Origin: Halorhabdus sp. CBA1104
GTDB lineage: Archaea; Halobacteriota; Halobacteria; Halobacteriales; Haloarculaceae
Direction of reading: 5' to 3'
Assembly: GCF_009690625.1 (NCBI RefSeq)
Contig: NZ_CP033878.1
Location: 2,564,396-2,628,395 of the forward strand
DNA: 64,000 nucleotides
Position 1 is the first letter of the stretch; the number at the start of each line of letters is the position of its first letter. The notes below the pieces were generated by a model. It was not told where the DNA came from, did not search any database, and was given only the letters and a program-made list of their open reading frames with translations. Positions 54,212 to 61,400 of the stretch are shown here, piece by piece. The translations under genes and the position numbers were made by a program.

Positions 54212-55234
54212 ATGAGTACATCGATGTCCACAATGCAGGAATACGTCGAGCGGGTCACAGACGGAGAGAATCTGACCGTCGAGCAGGCACGCCAGGCTTC
54301 GCGGGCGGTATTTGCCGACGCCACAGCGGCACAGATCGGGGCGTTGCTCGCTGCCTTGCGTGCGAAAGGCGAGACCGAGGCCGAGATCGCGGGCTTTGCC
54401 CAGGGGATGCGCGAGGCGGCCCGAACAATCGACCCCGATCGTGACCCGTTGGTCGACATCGTCGGGACCGGCGGTGACGACTACGACACGATCAACGTCT
54501 CGACGACGAGTTCGATCGTCGCTGCGGGCGCGGATGTCCCGATCGCCAAGCACGGCAACTACTCGGTGTCGTCGTCCTCCGGTAGCGCTGACGTCTTGGC
54601 GGAAGTCGGCGTCACTGTCGACGCCGAACCGCCGGCCGTCGCGGACGCCATCGAACAGACGGGGATCGGATTCATGCTTGCGCCCGTCTTCCATCCGGCG
54701 ATGGAGGCCGTCATCGGCCCGCGGAAGGAACTCGGCATGCGGACGATCTTCAACATTCTCGGCCCATTGACGAACCCTGCCGGCGCGGACGCACAGGTTC
54801 TTGGCGTCTACGATCCCGACCTGGTTCCGATCATTGCTCGTTCGCTCGCGCACATGCCCGTCGAACACGCGCTGGTCGTCCACGGCAGCGGCCTCGACGA
54901 GATCGCCGTTCACGACGAGACGGCCGTCGCCGAGGTCGAAGGCGAGACCGTCGAAGAGTACACGCTCTCGCCCGAAGACATGGGCGTGGGCCACTACGAT
55001 ATCACCGACGTCGCCGGCGGGACGCCCGACGAAAACGCAGACGCCCTCCGTGGAATCGTCCGTGGCGAGATCGACGGTGCGAAACGCGACATCATCCTCG
55101 CCAACGCCGGCGCGGCGATCTACGTCGCCGGCGAGGCAGCCTCCCTCGAAGATGGCGTCGAGGCTGCACGCCAGGCGATCGATTCGGGGGCGGCCGGCGA
55201 GAAACTCCACGAGTTGCGCGGAGTTGGCGCATGA
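54212..55234 (+). CDS. trpD: Anthranilate phosphoribosyltransferase
   Basis: Transfers phosphoribose from PRPP to anthranilate in tryptophan synthesis. The roughly 340-residue protein has the GTGGDDYDTINVST motif at the PRPP site, SSSSGSADVLAEVGV, and the NILGPLTNPA segment. Of three clustered ATG codons (54212, 54224 and 54233) I keep the first; all give normal enzymes. It is the first gene of the tightly packed trpDFEG operon and overlaps trpF by 4 bp. Confidence 0.97.
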   Translation: MSTSMSTMQEYVERVTDGENLTVEQARQASRAVFADATAAQIGALLAALRAKGETEAEIAGFAQGMREAARTIDPDRDPLVDIVGTGGDDYDTINVSTTSSIVAAGADVPIAKHGNYSVSSSSGSADVLAEVGVTVDAEPPAVADAIEQTGIGFMLAPVFHPAMEAVIGPRKELGMRTIFNILGPLTNPAGADAQVLGVYDPDLVPIIARSLAHMPVEHALVVHGSGLDEIAVHDETAVAEVEGETVEEYTLSPEDMGVGHYDITDVAGGTPDENADALRGIVRGEIDGAKRDIILANAGAAIYVAGEAASLEDGVEAARQAIDSGAAGEKLHELRGVGA

Positions 55235-55869
55235 CGCGGGTGAAAATCTGTGGCCACACACAGATAGACGACGTGCGTGCGAGTGTGGACGCGGGTGTTG
55301 ACGCCGTGGGTGTTATCGCCGACGTCCCCGTCGAGACTCCCCGGGATGTCACCCGAGAGACGGCCACGACGCTGTTGGCCGCCGTCCCACCGTTCGTCTC
55401 CGGGACGCTCGTGACGATGCCGGAAACGGTCGCTGCGGCCCGCGATCTCGTTGCAGCGACCGAGCCCGATGCGGTGCAAGTCCACGGGACGCTCGACCCC
55501 GACGAGGTGGCCGCTTTGGCGGCGTCGATCGCCCAGCCTGTGCTGGTCGCCGTCGACCACGACGCGGATTTCGACGCCTACGCGACGGCCGCAGACGCGC
55601 TCGTCGTCGACACGTTCGACGCTGACGGTGGCGGCGGGACCGGCCAGACCCACGACTGGGAACGGACCGCCGCGGCCGTCGAGACACTCGATGTCCCTAT
55701 CGTGCTCGCGGGCGGACTCACGCCGGAAAACGTCGCCGAAGCCGTCGAGACAGTCGCGCCGTACGGTGTCGATACGGCCAGCGGCGTCGAGCGCGACGGC
55801 GGCGACACGGACCACGAGGCCGTCGCGTCGTTCGTCGATCGGGCCACTTGCGGGCAGGTGGGCGTATGA
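55231..55869 (+). CDS. trpF: Phosphoribosylanthranilate isomerase
   Basis: A 212-residue TIM-barrel enzyme catalysing the Amadori rearrangement of phosphoribosylanthranilate. The catalytic Cys is in VKICGHTQ at residues 4-8. VQVHG and the late phosphate-binding LAGGLTPENV and DTASGVE segments are present. Its ATG overlaps the trpD stop, and its stop overlaps the trpE start (ATGA). Confidence 0.96.
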   Translation: MTRVKICGHTQIDDVRASVDAGVDAVGVIADVPVETPRDVTRETATTLLAAVPPFVSGTLVTMPETVAAARDLVAATEPDAVQVHGTLDPDEVAALAASIAQPVLVAVDHDADFDAYATAADALVVDTFDADGGGGTGQTHDWERTAAAVETLDVPIVLAGGLTPENVAEAVETVAPYGVDTASGVERDGGDTDHEAVASFVDRATCGQVGV

Positions 55870-57485
55870 CCGGCGAGCCATCGCTGTCCCGGTCGCGGTT
55901 TCTGGACCTGGCCGACGCCGACCAACCGGGCGTGATCCACGTCGCGATCGACCTCGATGTCGACGTCGATCCACTCACCGCCTACGCTGCCCTGACTGGT
56001 CGCAGTACTGACGCCGAGTCAGCCGACTACGCGTTCCTGCTCGAAAGCGCCGAGAAGGTTGCCTCTAGCGACCCCGACGGCGCGTTCGCGCCGACGACCG
56101 ACGACCGCCACGCCCGGTACTCGTTCGTCGGCTACGATCCCGTCGCTGTCGCGACCGTCGATCGAGACGAAACTGCGGTCGAGACCATCGACGACCGCTA
56201 CGCCGAATTGCTCGACACCAACGGCGGCGACGTTCTCGATGCGTTGCGGGCGACACTTCCGGACGTACCGCGGCGCGGCTTCCCCGATCACGACCGCCAG
56301 ACGCTCTCGGGTGGGCTCGTCGGCTTTCTGGCCTACGAGGCGGTGTACGACCTCTGGCTCGAAGAGGTCGGCATCGAGCGGCCCGACTCCCGGTTCCCGG
56401 ACGCCCAGTTTGTCCTGAATACCCAGACGCTGGTGTTCGATCACGGCACGGATACGCTCTCGGTGGTGTTTACGCCCGTCGTTCGGCCCGGTGAAGACGC
56501 TGGGGAACGATACGACGAATTGCGCTCGGAGGCCGAGCGCGTCGAATCGCTCCTCGTGAGTGCTGTGGGTCCGCAAACGGGCGGGTTCACCCGCACGAAC
56601 GAGACTGCCGGCTCGAAAGACTCCTACGAGCAAGCGGTCGAACGCGCAAAGGCGGGCGTCCTCGACGGCGAGATCTACCAGGGCGTGATCTCCCGCAAGC
56701 GCGAACTGTACGGCGACGTCGATCCGCTCGCGCTGTATGACTCGCTCCGGACGATCAATCCCTCGCCGTACATGTACTTACTCGGGTACGACGATCTGAC
56801 GATCGTCGGCGCGAGTCCGGAAACCCTGGTCTCGGTCGGGGGCGACGTCGTTACCTCGAATCCGATCGCTGGCACCTGCCCCCGGGGGACCAGTCCCGTC
56901 GAGGACCGCCGACTGGCTGGCGAGATGCTCGCCGACGAGAAGGAGCGAGCCGAACACACAATGCTGGTCGATCTGGCCCGCAACGACGTGCGCCGCGTGG
57001 CCGAGCCGGGCAGCGTCCGCGTCCAGGAGTTCATGAACGTCCTGAAATACAGCCACGTCCAACACATCGAGTCGACGGTGACGGGCACGCTTGGGGCCGA
57101 CTCCGACAGCTTCGATGCGACGCGGGCGGCGTTCCCGGCGGGGACCCTTTCCGGTGCGCCGAAGATCCGTGCCATGGAACTCATCGAGGACCTGGAATCC
57201 GACCCACGCGGCGTCTACGGCGGGGGCGTGGGGTATTTCTCCTGGAACGGCGACGCCGACTTTGCGATCGTCATTCGGTCGGCGGCAGTCGAACACGGTG
57301 TCGATGCCACTGTTGCCAATGGTGGCAACGACCGGATCACCGTCCAGGCCGGTGCCGGGATCGTCGCCGACAGCGATCCGGCAAGCGAGTACGCGGAGAC
57401 TGAACAGAAGATGGGCGGCGTGATCGACGCCCTCGAACGCATCGAGACCGACGCCGAAGCATCGATCGAGGGGGTGTCCCGATGA
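55866..57485 (+). CDS. trpE: Anthranilate synthase component I
   Basis: A 539-residue chorismate-utilising subunit that makes anthranilate with ammonia supplied by TrpG. The N-terminal half includes the YASYLLE-type feedback region (here YAFLLESAEKVASS), suggesting tryptophan inhibition. The C-terminal half has the catalytic SPYMYLLGYDDLTIVGASPE, CPRGTSPVEDRRLAGEML and AGTLSGAPKIRAMELI motifs. ATG 55866 overlaps the trpF stop, and the stop overlaps trpG. Confidence 0.96.
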   Translation: MTGEPSLSRSRFLDLADADQPGVIHVAIDLDVDVDPLTAYAALTGRSTDAESADYAFLLESAEKVASSDPDGAFAPTTDDRHARYSFVGYDPVAVATVDRDETAVETIDDRYAELLDTNGGDVLDALRATLPDVPRRGFPDHDRQTLSGGLVGFLAYEAVYDLWLEEVGIERPDSRFPDAQFVLNTQTLVFDHGTDTLSVVFTPVVRPGEDAGERYDELRSEAERVESLLVSAVGPQTGGFTRTNETAGSKDSYEQAVERAKAGVLDGEIYQGVISRKRELYGDVDPLALYDSLRTINPSPYMYLLGYDDLTIVGASPETLVSVGGDVVTSNPIAGTCPRGTSPVEDRRLAGEMLADEKERAEHTMLVDLARNDVRRVAEPGSVRVQEFMNVLKYSHVQHIESTVTGTLGADSDSFDATRAAFPAGTLSGAPKIRAMELIEDLESDPRGVYGGGVGYFSWNGDADFAIVIRSAAVEHGVDATVANGGNDRITVQAGAGIVADSDPASEYAETEQKMGGVIDALERIETDAEASIEGVSR

Positions 57486-58108
57486 GCGACTCCACCACGG
57501 CTGAATCGACGGGGGTTGCTACCGACGATCTCGACGTGTTGTTCGTTGACAACTTCGACTCGTTCACGTACAATCTCGTGGAATACGTCTCTCAGCATGC
57601 CACGACGACGGTCTTGAAGAACACAGCGTCTCTCGGCGACGTGCGGGCGACCGATCCCGACGCAATCGTCATCTCGCCGGGGCCGGGCCATCCGAAAAAC
57701 GACCGCGATGTCGGCGTGACGATCGATGTCCTTCGGGAAATCAGCCCGGACGTCCCGACGCTGGGCGTCTGTCTCGGATTGGAAGCCGCCGTTCATGCCT
57801 ACGGCGGGACCGTCGGGCACGCTCCCGAACCGATTCACGGGAAGGCTGCCTCGATCGAACACGACGGTGAGGGCGTCTTTGCGGGCCTCGATCAGGGATT
57901 TCAGGGTGGGCGATACCACTCGCTGGTCGCCAGCGACGTCCCCGATTGTTTCGACGTGACGGCGACGACTGCTGGGGCCGACGGGACGGAACTCGTCATG
58001 GGGATTCGTCACCGGGAGCATCCGATCGAAGCCGTCCAGTTTCACCCCGAATCCGTGCTGACTGCGGTGGGTCACGACGTGATCCGGAACTTCCTCGCTG
58101 GGGTGTGA
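57482..58108 (+). CDS. trpG: Anthranilate synthase glutamine amidotransferase subunit
   Basis: A 208-residue class I glutaminase delivering ammonia to TrpE. Its triad is Cys in LGVCLGLEA (where most homologues read LGHQ), and His and Glu in VQFHPESVLT. The N-terminal VLFVDNFDSFTYNLVEY is intact. ATG 57482 overlaps the trpE stop by 4 bp, completing trpDFEG. The trpCBA genes are not in the window, as in other haloarchaea where the two clusters are separate. Confidence 0.95.
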   Translation: MSDSTTAESTGVATDDLDVLFVDNFDSFTYNLVEYVSQHATTTVLKNTASLGDVRATDPDAIVISPGPGHPKNDRDVGVTIDVLREISPDVPTLGVCLGLEAAVHAYGGTVGHAPEPIHGKAASIEHDGEGVFAGLDQGFQGGRYHSLVASDVPDCFDVTATTAGADGTELVMGIRHREHPIEAVQFHPESVLTAVGHDVIRNFLAGV

Positions 58109-58426
58109 CCCACCCCTCTCGTTCGACTCCGACCCACCGGACGGGACCGCTACTTCCTTGCACTCGATCACTTTCACTCCGGTCTGGGAAGTCTTATGTG
58201 CACCCATACCCTTCCATTTCAGCGTGCGCGAGTACCCCGCGAGCCGGGGCTTTCGCGGTCACGTCTCTCTACCGTGACACCGACTGGAAACGCACCCGAT
58301 CAAACAAACCAAGGGGTTATCCCGTAGCCGAGCCAATCGAACTTCGACACAAATGACACGAACGCAGCGACGATCGACGGGACGGATCGACGGTCAGTCG
58401 CCCGCCAGTACCGGGGGGGCCGAGCA
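58109..58426 (+). promoter_or_regulatory. Leader region upstream of nrdJ
   Basis: A 318-bp gap with two hairpins: CCCCG/CGGGG (58235-58239 with 58245-58249) and GTCACG/CGTGAC (58258-58263 with 58273-58278). TCTTATGTG near 58191-58199 is a box A candidate, implying a leader of about 200 nt before nrdJ. A 25-codon open frame from an ATG at 58353 ends with TGA overlapping the nrdJ GTG. The hairpins might also end the trp transcript. No cobalamin-riboswitch signature was recognised. Confidence 0.4.
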
Positions 58427-58430
58427 GTGA
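58353..58430 (+). CDS. Possible 25-residue leader peptide before nrdJ
   Basis: ATG at 58353 reads MTRTQRRSTGRIDGQSPAS and stops at TGA 58428-58430, sharing bases with the nrdJ GTG start at 58427 (GTGA). The product is Arg/Ser/Gly-rich with no recognisable domain. The overlap could couple translation, but short open frames arise by chance in GC-rich DNA. Confidence 0.2.
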   Translation: MTRTQRRSTGRIDGQSPASTGGAEQ

Positions 58431-61400
58431 GCGACGCCGAACTCAGCGTCGACGAAGTGACGCTGCCGATCAAGCGCACCGACGGTGAGACGCTCGCCGA
58501 CCGACTGACTGACAACGCATATCACAACATCTTGCCGGCGCGGTATCTCCGGAAGGACGCCGACGGCGATCTCGTCGAAGATCAGGAGGATCTCTTCGAA
58601 CGAGTCGCCAAGAACATCGCCCTGGCCGAGGCGGTCTACGAGGCCCAAAACGAAGACGTCGATATCACGGTCACGCCAGACCAGCTCAAACCAGACCACC
58701 CGCGGCGGGACGAACTCGCCGCGGAGGTTTTCGGGAAAGGCACCACGGCGACTGACGACGCCGAGACGACACTTTCTGTCTACAACGTCAACAAGTTCGC
58801 CTACGAGACGGTCGTCCCCGAACTGCCGGCTGCTGTCCGCGAGCACGTCGAAGACACCGCCGCGGAGTTCCAGCGACTGATGGCGGACCTTTCGTTCATG
58901 CCGAACTCGCCGACGCTGATGAACGCCGGCGACGAACTCCAGCAGCTGTCTGCCTGTTTCGTCGACAGCCCCGCCGACGATATCGACGACATCCACCAGA
59001 CGGCAAAGGAGGCCGCCCAGGTGTTCCAGTGTCTGACCGAAGACACGACCGTTACCGTCGAAGGAAAGGGCGTCGTCTCCATCGCGGATGTCGAGCCCGG
59101 TGATCGGATCGTCCAGCGGGACGGCGACGATCATCGCGTCCAGAATGTCGACGAAACACACGCATACGACGATTCACCGGTCGAGCGCGTCGAGACGAAG
59201 GCCGGTGTGGGACTGACAGGAACGCCGAACCACGAACTGCTCGTCGAGGGGGACTGGACGCGAATCGACGAGATCGAACCCGGCGATACGCTGTCACTCC
59301 GGCTCGGTTGGGTCGACGGCGCGAACGAAGCTCCCGAACTCACGACCGTCGCCGGCGGTGCACAGTGGGCGGAAAGCCGCACCGTTTCGAACGACGACAT
59401 CCTCGAACTGTACGCCGATGGGCTCAGCGATTACGAGATCGCCGACCGACTCGACAGTTCGGCCTCGACGATCCAGCGCCGCCGATCGCTCGAACTCGGG
59501 CTGGACCCGAACGGTAGCGGCGGCCGCTCCGGTGGAAACGTGAGCTTCGACGAGAGCGAGTTCGAGTCGCTCCACGACGGCGGCCATTCCGACGGCGAGA
59601 TCGCCCGGAAGCTCGGCGTCTCGACCCGGAGCGTCGCCCGATACCGCCAGAACAACGCGCTCGACGCCAACGGCGAGGCCGTCAAGGTTGTCGAACAGCC
59701 GACCGAACTGACGCCGGATCTGGCCGAGATGGTTGGCATGTGGGTCGGCGACGGGTCGAAACACGAAGACGGGATCCGATTCCATCTCAACCGCGAGGAG
59801 ACGCTCGAACGCGCCGATCGACTTGCCCGTGACCTCTTCGACGTCGGTCTCGACTGGCGCTGGGACGAGGGCTGTTACGAGGCCGTCGTCCACAGTCACG
59901 AGGTCAAGCGCTGGTGGCTCGCAAACTTCGGGGATGCAAAGCCCGACGCGACGTCGGCGTCCGTTCCCGAGTCCGTCTGGCAAGCCGATCGCGAAACGAT
60001 CGGCGCGTTCCTCCGGGGACTGTACTCGACCGACGGGAGTCTCCAGAAGGACGTCTATCCGCGGCTGTGGAGCTCCTCGGAGGATCTGATCGAGGGTGTC
60101 CAGCAGTTGCTTCTCGGTCTCGGTATCCCCGCAATCAAGTGGGACTACGACACCGAGGACCGTGATTACTTCAACGTCGGACCGACCGGCGAGCACGGAC
60201 TCGAGCAGTTCCAGGATCTGATCGGCTTCGTCGACCCCCGCTCGGAGACGATGGCCGAAACGCTCGCGTCCATCGACTCGGACGGGCCGAGCGTCGGAAC
60301 GCGCGACGGTTCGACGTGGCACGTCCCCGTCGAGGCCGTCGAGGACGCAGGAACGGCCACCGTCTACGACGTGACCGTCGCTGATAATCACGAGTACGTG
60401 GCAAGTTCAGTTGTCTCACACAACAGCGGCGGCGGCATGGGCTATGCCTTCTGGAAACTCCGCCCGTACGGTGATGCGGTCGGTTCGACCGGCGGCATCG
60501 CATCGGGGCCGATTACGTTCATGCGCACCTTCGACCAGATGTGTGAGACCATCGCCCAGGGTGGCGCGCGGCGCGGTGCCCAGATGGGCGTCATGCGGGT
60601 CTCTCACCCGGACGTCATCCAGTTCATCCACGCCAAGAACAAAGACGTCTCCCTGGCTCACACCCTGCGGCTGAACGACCCTGACGACTTCACCCACACG
60701 TCCTTTGCCGACGCCTTGGATGAGGCCCGTGAACTGATCGACGACGAGGGCAAGGTGCCAGAACACCTCCGCAACGCCGTCGAGGGCCACCTCTCGAACT
60801 TCAACATCTCCGTCGGGATCACCGACGACTTCATGGACGCCCTGGAGGCCGGCGAGGAGTTCACCTTCACCAACCCCCGAACGGGGGAGGCCCATATCGT
60901 CACCGAGGAGACCAAGGAACTGTACGACATGTTCGGCCTCGGCGAATACGTCGAGGTCGGCGAGGAACTGTCGGTCCCCGCCGAAGAACTCTGGGACGAC
61001 ATCGTCGAGGGCGCCCACGAGAACGGCGAACCCGGCGTGATCTACTTAGAGCGCGTCAACAAGGAACACTCCTTCGATGTCGAGGCGAATCCGGACCACC
61101 AGATCCTCGCGACCAATCCGTGTGTTACCGGAGAAACGCTCATCAGTACCGAAAACGGGCTTGTCCCGGCCGAAGAACTGTACGAGCAGGGCGTCGCACA
61201 GGATGTCGTCGTCGACGGCCGTCTGAGCGAGGACCGCGTCAAGGAGGCCAGTAGCGTCTTCAAGACCGGCGAGAAGGATGTCTACGAACTCACGACCGAG
61301 GAAGGCTACGAACTCAGGCTGACTGCCGACCATCGCGTGATGGCCGACGATGGCTGGATCGAAGCGGGGAACCTCGAACCTGGAGATACTGTTCACGTCC

